The notes beneath the pieces were generated by a model that searched no databases, was not told where the DNA came from, and saw only the letters and a program-made list of their open reading frames with translations. A DNA stretch of 64,000 nucleotides from Spisula solida (lineage: Eukaryota; Mollusca; Bivalvia; Venerida; Mactridae): positions 34,885,822 to 34,949,821 of the forward strand of contig OX365955.1 in NCBI GenBank assembly GCA_947247005.1. The letters run 5' to 3'. Numbering within the stretch: position 1 is the stretch's first letter; the number at the start of each line of letters is the position of its first letter. This document shows, one piece after another, positions 31,578 through 44,040 of this stretch. The position numbers and the translations under genes were made by a program.

Positions 31578-33436
31578 TTAATTATTAGATTTCTGTAATT
31601 TGCTATTTTTGAACATTATCATAAACCACCAATATTTGTATCTGGATAAGCTGATGCGATTGTGGAAGCGGGTTATCAATACAGCTTACAAAATGTATTT
31701 ACGAAGGTATATCTGTTTGCAAAATTTCATAAAAGAATGCATTTTACAGTTAAATGTATTGAGATATTTGCTTATACATTATACATGCTAACAGACATCG
31801 CATGTAGTCTGGAGTCAACGACGTCATAATGACATTTCTTCCGCGAACCTTACTACACCTGAAGCTTCCATCACTGGTTTTCTTCGGAGACCCATGCACT
31901 CATGCAGTCATTTTATCGTCTTTTAAAAATGTACTATCCATTTGACACTCACTTACTGCATGTTCAAATTAAAAGTGTACTCATAACAGTCCTATAACTA
32001 GAATCTACTAACTCTATTCTCGATGATCGTAGGATTAAACGTCAAGCTGCTTTGACGGCACCAAAGATACCAAATCATAGTGTTCTTGTCAGCTTTACCA
32101 AATTCCAGTCTTCCGGCCCTCAGTTGAAAATGATTGATCATTTTCGTCCCTTAAAAGCTTTAATCACATGTATCTGTATCGTGAAGTATCTGAAGCTGAC
32201 TTTCATAACTTGTATGAAAAGCGCATTACTACTGGTAGACTGTTTTGTCACAAATCTGCATTTATTTCGCTCAGCAATCGGTGCGTTAACAACACTGACA
32301 TTTCAGCAACAGACAACAGAAAGTTGTTACGCCATGACGGCTGATTGTCGTCCGATTTGACGAGTTATTTTAATGGCATAATGCCTAAAAGAAACTTATA
32401 AATATGAAAAAAGATCGTTATTTTGGTGTGCGGCGACATGACGACATTGGTATATTTTGAATACTAATATATTCAATAACGATAATCAAATAACACAGCA
32501 CGTTTCATGTTGATCAGAATTGAATTACATTTGTACTATATACATGTTGTTAAACACAATTAACATATAATCCTTGAATGTCCGTGCTTATCCGTACAAT
32601 CAGACATATTGTTTTAATCAAAACATTCGTACGGTACAATAACGAAAACACACGAAGATAAACTCGTGACAGGTCTGTGCCCAACTATATGTTTTGGTAT
32701 AGTTTTTTTAATATACGCCTACAACAAAGATAGGGGTGAAGCAGTGACATTAATTTTCGATAAACCCAATTATAGGATCATTAATGAACATTATCTGAAA
32801 ATAACCAAAAAAGAACAACTAAATGGCTATGCACGGATAGCCCTTGCAAAAACTTGAGGATGTGTGTAAATGGTGGTATGCTTTGACATGGTGGAACTGG
32901 AATTATCTAATCGAGTGTACAGACATTGTACACATGCATGTGATGTAGTGAAACTGTTTTATCTTGAATATGTTTAGATGTTGTCCTAAATGCGAAAGTG
33001 AAAGTATGGTAGGGTAAAGCCCGGATTGAATCGGTCGGCGCTTCACTGAAACTTGTTCACCGCGTTTGATTCATGACCCTGTTTTTACATTTTTTAAAGC
33101 GAGAAGCCCCTTCTGTTCCTTTATATATATCTTTAACATGTTACAACATGGGACTGACAATTGTAAGTTTACACTCGGTGAAAGAAAACTTTATTAAATG
33201 GTTTTGTGTGGACATACCATGTGGGTATTTGGCCGACGCCTTGACAGTAGATGAGTGCATCCAGTACAATGCTGCATATTTCTCTCCATATTTCAAACTA
33301 CATGTAATTAAAACATTGAGTTGTATTCATTAAGATGTTTAGTTCTATGTGTCACGATGCATATACATGTACTATAAGCATAAGTTAAGTTGGTGTTGCT
33401 AAGTACTCTGCACGTGTACATAAAGTTAACAGCATT
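31578..33436. other. interior of outer element, no recognisable gene
   Basis: Only short frames (for example 32052-32360) without recognisable domains. Confidence 0.4.
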
Positions 33437-34745
33437 TTTGTGTCGCCTGAAAAGGCGACATATAGGTGTTACTTTGGCGGCGGCGGCGGCTGCGGCGTCA
33501 CAAATTGCTTGTCCGGAGCATAACTTTGTGACCTTAAGTTCAAATGACTCAAGATTTAGTATGCATGTTTCTGACAATAAGCCGAAGTGCAGTACGCAAG
33601 AACCATAACTCTACCTGTCATAGTTTTTTTAATTATTTCCCTTTGATTGATTTTATAAGAGCATTTCTTGTCCGGAGCATAACTTTGTCACCTTAAGTCC
33701 AAATGACTCAAGATTTGGTATGCATGTTTCTTACAATAAGCCGAAGTGCAGTGCGCAAGAACCATAACTCTACCTGTCATAGTTTTTGAATTATTTCCCT
33801 TTGATTGATTTCATTAGAGCATTTCTTATCCGGAGCATAACTTTGTCACCTTAAGTTCAAATGACTCAAGATTTGGTATGCATGTTTCTTACAATAAGCC
33901 GAAGTGCAGTGCGCAAGAACCATAACTCTACCTGTCATAGTTTTTGAATTATTTCCCTTTGATTGATTTTATAAGAGCATTTCTTGTCCGGAGCATAACT
34001 TTGTCACCTTAAGTTCCACGGTGGGGAATCACGTGGTTTGAATGGAAGTCCGCACTAAAAAAATGGCTGCCAATCGGCGTCGGATAAACCTATATTTTGA
34101 GGTAAATATATTTCATCGAGTCCCGTTTGGATCTGGACACCCCGACCAGCACGCAATGGCTGCTCCGCTGAATCTTTTTGTACCTTGCTTTCCATGAGTG
34201 GTGGCGTCGTTGCCTCAAACACTTCAAAATTGTTCCGTAAAAACCAAATGTTAGCGGGGTAGGTACCATGATTAAGATAATTTTATGGCTATTTTCACCC
34301 TTATATCATGCATATTCCAACGATTCAAGTGTGTGAACATTTCGCCCACAGAATCGAAAACAACGAACATCAGAGTCTTATATTTGGTGCGTTTCTGAAC
34401 AAAATAACAGACAATGTGCATGAATGATAGGGTGCATGATTATATTTTTTTCATTGAAACGGGATAGGCCGCACGATACATTTCGGTCAGCAGAGTTTTC
34501 ACCACTGTTATCGATATGAATATCTATACCGACATCCGGTATTTACTGATTTACACACAGTCAGTATGTTTTATAAATTTTATCATATTTTGTGTCACAA
34601 TAATTTAAATTATTGCAATATAATAGTAAGTCCATATCCTAATCATATGTATAGAATCCATTAAATATAAATAAGTGAAAATTTCAATGGAATCAATTGC
34701 CAAGTAAATGTTGCATTCATCTTACATAAATTTCTGTCTCTTACA

Positions 34746-35475
34746 TATTACTGGCAAATAAACCCATTGTGTATGCAATTACGAAAGGAAGCAGTTATTT
34801 AAAGAACTAATGACCATTCAGTTAAATAGCACCTCAGATAAGCAGATTCTACATTGACTCCTTAAGTTAGAAATGCTGTGTCGATGAAAGATTGCAATAG
34901 TAACAGTAAAATAAACTTAGTTATCAAGCTGTGCCATAATGACTTATTATTTATCACGCAGTGTTCTTGTGACAGAAATAAAGGTACCTTTTGTATGATT
35001 GTTTTGATATTCAACACGACATAAAGAACAAGTTAGAAAATCAATGATTTATTCTATTCAAGCTGCTTGTTAAAACGGCCGTAATCAGACATATATATGC
35101 TTAAAGGCTAAATGTTTGCATTTATAAATAGGGCAACATTCAATACATGCATTGGAATCCCCGATGTACTCGCGATGTCACTGACTGTCTCAAGACTTTC
35201 CGAAGCTTAAATTCCCCGAGATATCGGGGAACCTCCTAATTTCAATCCATAGTACACCCCGAGGGAGTTGAACCGTCGCATAAAGTCGAAAAATCATCGG
35301 GAGTTCTCTGGATCCCTCCAGATTGATCATGATTCCTCCCGATTTTACAAATTGTCTCATGAAGCTCCCTTTATACCACGAGGACCCTGCTCCCGATGCA
35401 ACTGAAATATCATTAATTTCATCGGGAGTACATCGCCAAGGCAGAAAATACCCACTGATACCTAAGCTTTAGACC
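34746..35475. other. interior of long-TIR element
   Basis: Contains a patch (35160-35440) of degenerate CCCGAGGGA / ATCGGGAGT motifs, possibly another decayed repeat. No gene. Confidence 0.4.
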
Positions 35476-36593
35476 TGCCGTCCATTAGACACCAATGTCA
35501 TGCGGAAGGGTAGCCGATTATTGTTTGCTAGCTTCGGGAACCTTTCAGTATCATTATCAATTACAATGTTCGGAGCTTTGGCATCGGGTCCAGTTTCTGA
35601 AGTATTCGTAGATAGGCATACGAAATGTTGCAATTCAAACGCCGAAACACATCCGAATTAACCGAATGCAATGCGAATACAGGTTAGGACTTGGCACCGA
35701 ATGTTCTCGATCGTGTGGAAAGGTTGTGGATTCATTGCAGAATATGCAGAAGTGTTTACGAATCGATGCCGATAGAATGCCGAAATGTTGCCGATGTATA
35801 TAAACGATGTCGGACTACTTGTTATCTTGTTATCAGTTGCTAGTTGAACACGAAGGATGGAAGACACCTTCATCTTACTAGTTTCAGCTATAAAAACTAA
35901 AAAACATTGTTTCAGCTATACAAAAGATGAATTACCAAGTTTCAGCTATAAAAATAACATATTGAGCTAACGAAACTGACTCTTGGTAGATAAACCGGTA
36001 GTATTTTTCCTGTTTGTGCCTTCGTTAGCTGAAAACTGTCGAGCACTTGTTATGTCATAGTTTTCTATATAAGGTCTGGAACAACCCTTTTGGATAGCTT
36101 GCCCTTGAGTTTTCGGACCATGATGAAAGCGATATATCTAAGATTAAAACTGACCTCATCGCTTCCTTTGTCGCTCTTATATAGTACAGGAATTACGGCT
36201 ACGACTCGGCATACCTTCTGTTAACAACTGGAGCCTTCGGCAACTATTCGGCATGTTTCCTAGAATGATCGGCATAGCTTCCGTGTGTAGAACTTATTCA
36301 TTCGTCGCTTTCGGCATCATATCCTTCAGGAACTGCTCGGGATGACTAAAGGATTACGAAGTATCACAAAAGGCTTCGAGAAGATGTCGAGTGAATGACG
36401 AACTCCATGAACTGTTGCCGATGGTTTTCCGATTTCCCCGAAGCACTTCAGAACAAGTCATTTATAAGTTTAAAAGATCGGTCCCGAAGTATTCAGAAGC
36501 GTTCAATAATGACACGGAAGGGTTCCAGAACATCTCAAAATTTACCGAACTATCCCGATTTCGGTAACCGTTCGGGGTTATAGTAGACGATAT
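35476..36593. mobile_element. nonautonomous TIR element, copy 2 (inverted relative to copy 1)
   Basis: Left end TGCCGTCCATTAGAC then GCGGAAGGGTAGCCGATTA matches the reverse complement of the right end of copy 1. The right end TTCGGGGTTATAGTAGACG matches its left end. More diverged than copy 1. Nested inside the 34016-39413 element. Confidence 0.65.
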
Positions 36594-37601
36594 ATTAGAA
36601 CGGAAAGAAAACCATAACGATTCACGCGCGCTGTTGACGTCCAGATTAGCATATGTGCATTTCGGGCCCCGCCGACGACACTAAACGATTTTACGGGTCA
36701 TATGAACTGTAATTCCTAATTTTATTTTTGTGATTTCTAATGGATTTTCTGCAATGAAATAAAAAGAAACACGCATTGGACATGCTGTCTTGGTAATTAA
36801 AGGTCCTGAAAGTAGAAGCTTATTTATAAATGATGTATGGCATAACATTTCTTTAGACGAAGTCGACAACGTTCTCGAACTAAAATACAAATGTACGTTA
36901 TTTTGAAAAAATATGGGCATAAATTGATGTGTTTATGCTACAATAGCATTTACGCATGGTTTTCGTGTCATAACAATTGCAGAGTCCATGACTGCAGCGT
37001 TGGTGCGTATTTGGTTTGTGCAACAACCGTTACTCGAGTTTCTACATATGTCATAACACGAACAGGCGTGATTAACCCTGCATTGATATATCTTTTTGTC
37101 TCATTTTATATCATTTTATGGTTCTTTAACTTCATTCTCCTCCTCATCCCACACACATTTACAGGTCATGTAACGATTCTTTTAAAACTTACCGGAGAGT
37201 ACAAACATTGAAAACACAAAATAAATACAACCCAGAAGTACTAGTATATCTAATCAAAGCACTGAAAGTACTTCTGTGTGGCGTACTGATGCCATTAAAT
37301 CCAATATCGAATCCAGGTTGTATCATAATTTTATGTCACAGTTCTGATAAGCCCACCCTTACTCAAACATTTGTGCTGCTAAAGACACCAAGAGAACCAA
37401 CAGTTACCTGGAACTTACTTAAGTAACTATGCTGAGCATCAATGAAGGGATATTTACAAATACCATTTTTAACGACTTGGAGAATTCGACCAGTGTCAAG
37501 ATAAGTGACTGTTTATTCTCCGTATGACCACGCATGTTAATTAAATGTATATGACACTCTATATTAACGTATGTAAAAGGGGTAAACATGGTGTCGCTCA
37601 C
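36594..37601. other. interior of long-TIR element, no recognisable gene
   Basis: Short frames at 36891-37211 and 37208-37426 have no recognisable domain. Confidence 0.4.
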
Positions 37602-38011
37602 ACATATCGATCGGCCGATTAATGCTTTAAAGACAAGTTTTACATTTTATAAAACCTTAAAGTATTAGCTTTTAAAACAAGCTTTAATGAACAAAATCGA
37701 TCGAATATTAAATTAATAATTGATGATTTTCGACCGTTGATTGAATTTTTATTTGGTATTAAACGGTATATTTTAAACTTACTTTTACGCGGAACGGATT
37801 CTTACCCGTCGCCGTGGATTTAATAATTAGGGTATCGTGTTGAATGTTGTCTAAAAGAGAGACATATATCTCTGCTTCATTACAAGCTTTAAATATTCAA
37901 AATCGGATAATAGATACGAAATTTATGAGGTCTTATATAAAGCAGGGTAGAAATTGACTAGTGCGTTTCACGCTTACCGCGGTAACATTGTTAATCGGCC
38001 GATCGATATGT
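37602..38011. mobile_element. candidate 410-bp MITE
   Basis: A perfect 21-bp inverted repeat, starting ACATATCGATCGGCCGATTA, lies at 37602-37622 and 37991-38011. The interior is AT-rich and noncoding. Confidence 0.55.
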
Positions 38012-39146
38012 ACGTAGAACTATTTCAGTTCCCCCCACCAGCTATATATAGCATCAATGTTTGTATACAACATAATTAGGTCATCGTCTGCAATGTGCAG
38101 CGGCGGAGTGATTTACATACGTTACAGTATACGATTGAAAACCGTGGGAACTATTTTAGATTCCCGCCACCAGTGAGAACATTCTTTGGTAGTAGAAATA
38201 TTGTCCGTTGCGGAATGATTTGCTATAAATATCCTCTAAAAATAAAAGTCTGATATAATTGTTGGTCTTAATATAAGTAAATGTTGGTAATGTAAACAAA
38301 TCAGGTCCAATGATACGTGTAACCTGTGTTGCATGCTTGTAATATTGTTCAAATCATAGAACTATTTATTTGCCGAGGCCTAATGCGTTAAATTGGTCGT
38401 AAGCTGAAAAGTGTAATATCATTGTGTGGCGTTACGCCACACAAAAACGTAGTAAAGTTAAATCAATACAATACAAAATATGTATTGCATAAAACATACA
38501 CACATATGCTTATAGTAAAGTTTAATCAGACAACTGTACTGTTTAGTTGTATACGAGGAAGTTATGTCAAAAGTAGACCGCCTTGTAGAAATTGTAGATA
38601 AAATGCAATCCAAATGAAATGGTGTATATTTTGTATCGTTGTATTCTTTTTTCAATGTCTGTGAATCTATAAATTAAGGGAAAAAATGAAACAGAATTGC
38701 TACTTTTACAAGGCTAATGCAACACTTCTTTTACAATTGATTCCATTGAAATTCTCACAATTTACATTTAATGGATTCTATAACAAGGACGGACATATAT
38801 TGAAATACATATAGTCTAATTTATTGTGACACACGATATGATAAGATTGATAAAGTATACTGATGATAGCGACTGTGTGTAAAGCAGTAAATACCGGATA
38901 CCGATATTCAGATCGATAACAGTGGTGAAAGCTATGCTGTCCGAAATGTATCGTGCGGCCTATCCCGTTTCGATGAAAAAAATATAATCATGCACCCTAT
39001 CTTTCATGCAAATTGTCTATTATTTTGTTCAGAAACGCACAAAATATCAGATTCTGATATTCGTTGTATTTGATTCTGTGGGCGACATGTTACACACACT
39101 TGAATCGTTTGAATATGCATGACATAAGGCTGAAAATAGTCATAAA

Positions 39147-39413
39147 ATGATCTTTATCATGGTACCTACCCCGCTAACATTTTTGTTTTTACGGAACAAT
39201 TTCGAAGCGTTTGAGGAAACGACCCAATCAAGTATGGAAAGCAAGGTACCAAAAGATTCAGCGGAGAAGCCATTGTGTGCTAGTCGGGGTGTCCAGATCC
39301 AAACGGGACTCGATGATATATATTTACCTCAAAATATAGGTTTATCCGACGCGGATTGGCAGCCATTTTTTGAGTGCGGACTACCATTCAAACCACGTGA
39401 TTCCCCACCGTTG
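39147..39413 (+). other. open frame within the right TIR arm
   Basis: The right arm encodes a frame containing MESKVPKDSAEKPL and then GVQIQTGLDDIYLPQNIGLS. The left arm (minus strand, about 34060-34275) encodes nearly the same peptide with a few substitutions, a frameshift upstream and a stop in place of Glu at its end. Not recognised; it could be captured host coding sequence or part of the transposon's own gene. Confidence 0.3.
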
Positions 39414-39918
39414 AGTTCAAATGACTCAAGATTGTGTATGCATGTTTCTTGCAATAAGCCGAAGTGCAGTGCGCAAGAACCATAACTCTGCCTTGCATCG
39501 TTTTTGAATTATTTCCCTTAGATTGATTTAATTTGAGCATTTCTTGTCCGGCGGATAACTTTGTCACCAAGAGGTTGAATGACTTGAAATTTGGTATGAA
39601 TGTTTCTTACCATAAGTCCAAGTGCAGTACACAAGAATCGTAACTCTACCTTGTGCCATTTTTGATTTTTGTCCCTTTGATTGATTTTATAAGCATTTCT
39701 TGTCCGTGGCATAACTTTGTCACCATAAGTATTAATGACTCCAAGATAGGTATGCATGTTTCTTGCTGTGACATTTTTTTGTCCATAGCATCACTTTGTC
39801 GTTTTTAGTTCAGATGACTAGAGAACTCTTGTGAGTCGATATGTTGCCCAATAGTGGATAGTTTTCCATGACAAATGTGCATGTCGTCAGGCGACACATG
39901 CGACTCGCGGAGCTTTTA

Positions 39919-41196
39919 TCTAAATAAAAAACCAAATAGAACATACCTGAACTGAACTTTTAACTGAATATAGATTATCTTACATATACCTTGATATGTG
40001 ACTTACCCACCACATATTCTACTTAATAAGAATAAGTATGTAATGTTTACGGCTCTCAGATTCTATATAAAGAATATACAATGAAGTGCTGTTTAATCAA
40101 AGGGGATTTATGAGCTCTATTGATTTGTGTAATAATTCTGTATTTTCTTGCGATAAAAGCTTCTTCAAGAATAATGTGTGACAGAGCATTTCTATTGAAC
40201 ATGGTTATGCCTGGGTACTGAAATTTCTCCGACAGATATAGATCTTGACAATATAAGTAATATTTACCAAATAATACTGGTTATTCCTCGAATTTACTGT
40301 ATTTCCATGAGCAATACTCCGTACAGCAGTGAGCAGCACTAAAGCAATACTCTGTGCACTAACATCTTCATTTATTCTAAAATCAACCGTTATTTATGAT
40401 TCCTTTCCTGGCAAACATAACATGGTCACTGGGATGTCATTTTGCTCGATTCAAGTTGTGAAATTTAATGAAGAATATAAACAAAGCAGGTTTATTTAAC
40501 AGATCGAGCTTATTATTTGCGTGAGTATCGATAGGAGTTTTGTCTTTAAATTACCCTTTAAGTAATTCCCGGCCTTTTGCCGGTTTTCAGGTACTAGAAA
40601 AATTATTGAAGTAGATACTTTTGTATAAAATTTACATTTTAAACACACTCAGAAAGACAAAACAGCGTCTCTGAACTTACCTTGGTATACACTTGAAGGT
40701 CGCGAAAATGAATAACATTACTCACTTTCATGACTAGCAATATCCGGTGTACTGTATACCGCAGTGATATTGACCGGGTATAAAACATGTTTTCACTGAA
40801 TATAGACATTTACAATCCATGAGTACACAAATGCTCCTTAACATCTATATGTGAGTGGTCATACATATATATGCTGCCCAAGACGCAGAAGCTTTTGTTC
40901 TACTCATGCAAATTGATAGTCGGCTAAACAATGTATGCAGCAGTATTTATATTCGTAGCATCGATCCTACATTGCTGTTATTAGAGTTACGCATTTCTTC
41001 ATTAGATATCAGGAAAGACAATTGTGGAATATACAAGGTAGTTCCCCTGAAACAGTTTATTCTTTGGTTGTTTTAACGTGACAGCATCGACGTTCAAGCC
41101 GATAATAAGTTCTAGTTCTTAATACTGTTCTTCAAATGTCATAGTTTTTGCACGAAATCCCTCACCTGATATCTATTGCGCGGACAAATACACATT
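39919..41196. other. interior of outer element, no recognisable gene
   Basis: AT-rich; nothing assignable. Confidence 0.4.
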
Positions 41197-42804
41197 TGCA
41201 ACATGGGTGTAATTATTCTTTTGTTATTGCGTTTCATAAACGGTTCGATTAGAATTCACTAGGTCTGATTACGTTGATATCATCTCTACCGTTCTTTCTG
41301 ACTACGAGGATATCTTTCTTTCATCATCAACTGAATACGAGGTTATCCAAAACATTGCGAAAAAAAGGAATACAAGGGTGGAATTTTGCATATAGACGGG
41401 GAATGGATTAATTTTTGTTATGGACTAAGTAAAAGGGTTCGGTTTTGTTTAAAAATACCTTTATGGGGGTAGAAGTTTCAAACAACGCGTTTTTCTTGAA
41501 AAATCGTACACATTTTCCGTGATTTCTCCCTCAATATAACACGGTTTTGCTCAGAAGTTTGTGTACTGATACCTCTTTCAACAGCGATTAGATGTGCACA
41601 CTTCGTTTTGTTCGAAACTAGCAAAATGAATATTAATACAAGCAATACTTACTTCCGCCTCAAAGTCGCGCGACGTTCGCTGTGATCTGATTACGTGATA
41701 TCAACCGATTACACGATATCGGGTTGAACGGTGGGAAATATAAGTGTTTTTTTTTTCTTTCAAATGGCGTCAATTTTTTTAATGTGGGACAATTTTAAGT
41801 ACTCACTCTTCTGTATATAGAAATGTCATCTTTGCAGGCATTTCAAAGACAAGACCCTTATTTACAGGAAAACAAGCGAAATTGATACAAAAAGCAAATA
41901 TGGAAAACTGTTTATTTTTGTATATTAAAATACTTGAGGTGTTTTTTATTTTTTTAAAGTGGGACAATTTTAAGTACTCGTATTCCGGTCACTACAAACA
42001 AACCAAATGCTTATATTTCGTTTATTATTACTTATATAGATTCTGAGAAGAAGGCGAACGAAACTTATGTAACAATTATTAAATTTTATGTGTTTATAAA
42101 TTTTTGTCATCATTTTAAAGCTCAACATGTCTTATTTTTGATCTATTTTAAGGGAAAATGACGTAACACACTAGCTCCGGAAAACACACCCATCTCGTTT
42201 ATTAACATACGCACATCCGTCAAAATTACACCACTAACGTATTCACTTTCCAATACAACGCATGCTGCAAAATTTGCCCAATTTTCAGTTTCGCTCAATA
42301 GAATAATTCAATATAAGGTACTGCGTCTTTAAAAACTTGCATTGCAAATCTTGCTCGTCAACTCTATCCCCTTAAATGTATTTAATATTTGCCTGTAGGT
42401 GTGGTTTAGTGACGGCACAGAATGGCACCGACGATGTACTAGATATTGACATTTCGTAAAGGAAATAGGGAATATACCTTGTAATATCAGGCGAAAGTGA
42501 TTTTTTTCGATTACTTGAGGTATATATAAATAGTCTTCGTCAAAAGATATAACTTGATCGATTGTATATTTTATTTTGTTAGCACTGGCTACGGGATTCC
42601 ATTTGGAAAACGAAAGTGCGTTGTGTTCCTTCAGTATTATATATACGTATAGAGCGATTTCGATTAGATCGACTGCTATGATATTTTATTGATGGAATTT
42701 CAAATTCCTGTGGTAATATCCAGTTCAGAACCTATACACTATAACCACGAGTCTTTGACCGTCTTAACTGCGACCTTTTAAAAATAGATAACGTCACGTA
42801 CGGG

Positions 42805-42912
42805 CCACAGGGTATTGACGCATATTATTTTATGCCTTATAACTCATATACGAATATATGAGATATAAGGCGGTCGCACACGCATACAATAATATGCGTC
42901 AATACCCTGTGG
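42805..42912. mobile_element. 108-bp snapback MITE with 6-bp target duplication
   Basis: Ends CCACAGGGTATTGACGC / GCGTCAATACCCTGTGG, continuing inward to form an almost complete hairpin. Flanked by TACGGG at 42799-42804 and 42913-42918. Confidence 0.85.
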
Positions 42913-43507
42913 TACGGGCTTATAGCAAGCTAATAATGCCCCATCAAGTACTTTAGTTAATAGTGCATTTATACAACATTGAATACTGAAAACCTTGAAT
43001 TCCTTCGTTGTTGGCAACTTATCTCTATTTTTGGAAATTTTGAGATAAATGTTTACAAACTTGAATAATTCGGTTATCTTTACGAACTAGACACGTGTAG
43101 TACGTACATACTATAATCAACAATCTGTGGATATTTATGGATACTGACCATGTGATAATTTTGAATTATCATGGACCACGTGACGTACTCCGTGATGACA
43201 ATCTATACATAGCTTTATGATAACACCCACGATGATAATTCGGCAATACTTCAACAAATCGTCGGCTCAGTACTATAGAGTTCTACGTCCCTTTATACAG
43301 TTCAAGTTTTGGAAATCGAGTTTGGATGTAACATTATAAATTTCCTATTAGTCCAATCGGCTTAGTTATATTTTGGTTGCTATAGATTTTGTGTTTAAAT
43401 ATACATAAAATGTTTGAAATAAGTACCCCAATCACTGGGAATTCCCACGTAGACCAAAATCAGTTTTCGTAGAATATACTAGCGTTATCAGTGAATGAAA
43501 ACCCGTA

Positions 43508-43858
43508 GACATCTATGTAGTATGTGGAACAAGCTACCGACATCTATGTAGTATGTGGAACAAGCTACCGGCATCTATGTAGTATGTGGAACAAGCTACC
43601 GACATCTATGTAGTATGTGGAACAAGCTACCGACATCTATGTAGTATGTGGAACAAGCTACCGGCATCTATGTAGTATGTGGAACAAGCTACCGGCATCT
43701 ATGTAGTATGTGGAACAAGCTACCGGCATCTATGTAGTATGTGGAACAAGCTACCGACATCTATGTAGTATGTGGAACAAGCTACCGACATCTATGTAGT
43801 ATGTGGAACAAGCTACCGGCATCTATGTAGTATGTGGAACATGCTACCGGCATCTATT
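43508..43858 (+). repeat. 31-bp minisatellite inside a LINE coding end
   Basis: Eleven full units and a partial one start at 43508 and recur every 31 bp (GACATCTATGTAGTATGTGG then AACAAGCTACC). The second base is A or G among units. The last unit runs into the LINE C-terminal codons. Confidence 0.95.
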
Positions 43859-44040
43859 GCTGAGGCTCATTCTTTGGCATCCTTCAAGAATGAGCTATCC
43901 AACATGATCTTCTAAGGGGACCCTCCTGTACAGTAACAAAGTACTGCCAAGTGATAGGCTCGAGCTATGCCAGCGGGGTTTTGTACCCCGGTACCACCAC
44001 GGAAGCTGGTTTGGTCTTGTCTTGATGGTCAAAAGTAACT
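43835..44040 (+). pseudogene. non-LTR retrotransposon 3' end (C-terminus of ORF2 and UTR)
   Basis: The frame from 43835 reads WNMLPASIAEAHSLASFKNE and ends at TAA 43913-43915. The W-N-x-L-P...S-L-x-x-F-K pattern closes many LINE reverse transcriptases. About 120 bp of apparent 3' UTR follows with a GGGG-TTTTGTA-CCCC hairpin. The rest of the ORF is absent; upstream is the minisatellite. Confidence 0.6.

Larger units (their letters stand above)
34016..39413. mobile_element. 5.4 kb element with ~0.72 kb terminal inverted repeats
   Basis: Inverted arms 34016-34745 and about 38698-39413 begin C[C/A]ACGGTGGGGAATCACGTGG. Flanking duplication AGTT at 34012-34015 and 39414-39417 (AGTTC is also possible). 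Removing the element and one AGTT restores the host 158-bp monomer to exactly 158 bp. No transposase frame; it contains further TIR elements. Short duplication and long TIRs are known in several DNA-transposon superfamilies; the class is undetermined. Confidence 0.85.
33437..39918 (+). mobile_element. pearl-like element with 158-bp monomers, interrupted
   Basis: Starts with a hairpin TGTCGCCT-GAAA-AGGCGACA, then a GGCGGCGGC run, then monomers whose CTTGTCCGG marker recurs at 33509, 33667, 33825 and 33983, exactly 158 bp apart. After a 5.4 kb insertion it resumes at 39418 with monomers at 39543 and 39699, and ends with CATGTCGTCAGGCGACACAT and GCGACTCGCGGAGCTTTT. Without the insertion it is about 1.1 kb. 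No coding frame. Confidence 0.8.
31003..41733. mobile_element. outer long-TIR element (10.7 kb including nested insertions)
   Basis: 31003-31577 is the inverted counterpart of about 41197-41733, starting CACCGTTCAA...CCGATATCGTG at both ends, with ~90% identity by eye. The arms carry ACGTAATCAGATCACAGCG and CTTTGAGGCGGAAGTAAGTA. No target duplication was found next to the ends. Without the nested element at 33437-39918 it would be about 4.2 kb. No transposase frame was recognised, so this may be a nonautonomous or foldback-type element, or an inverted duplication. Confidence 0.65.

Noticed and set aside
43508..43858. CRISPR-like regularly spaced repeat
   Set aside because: Units are contiguous with no spacers and the genome is eukaryotic; it is a minisatellite in a LINE end.
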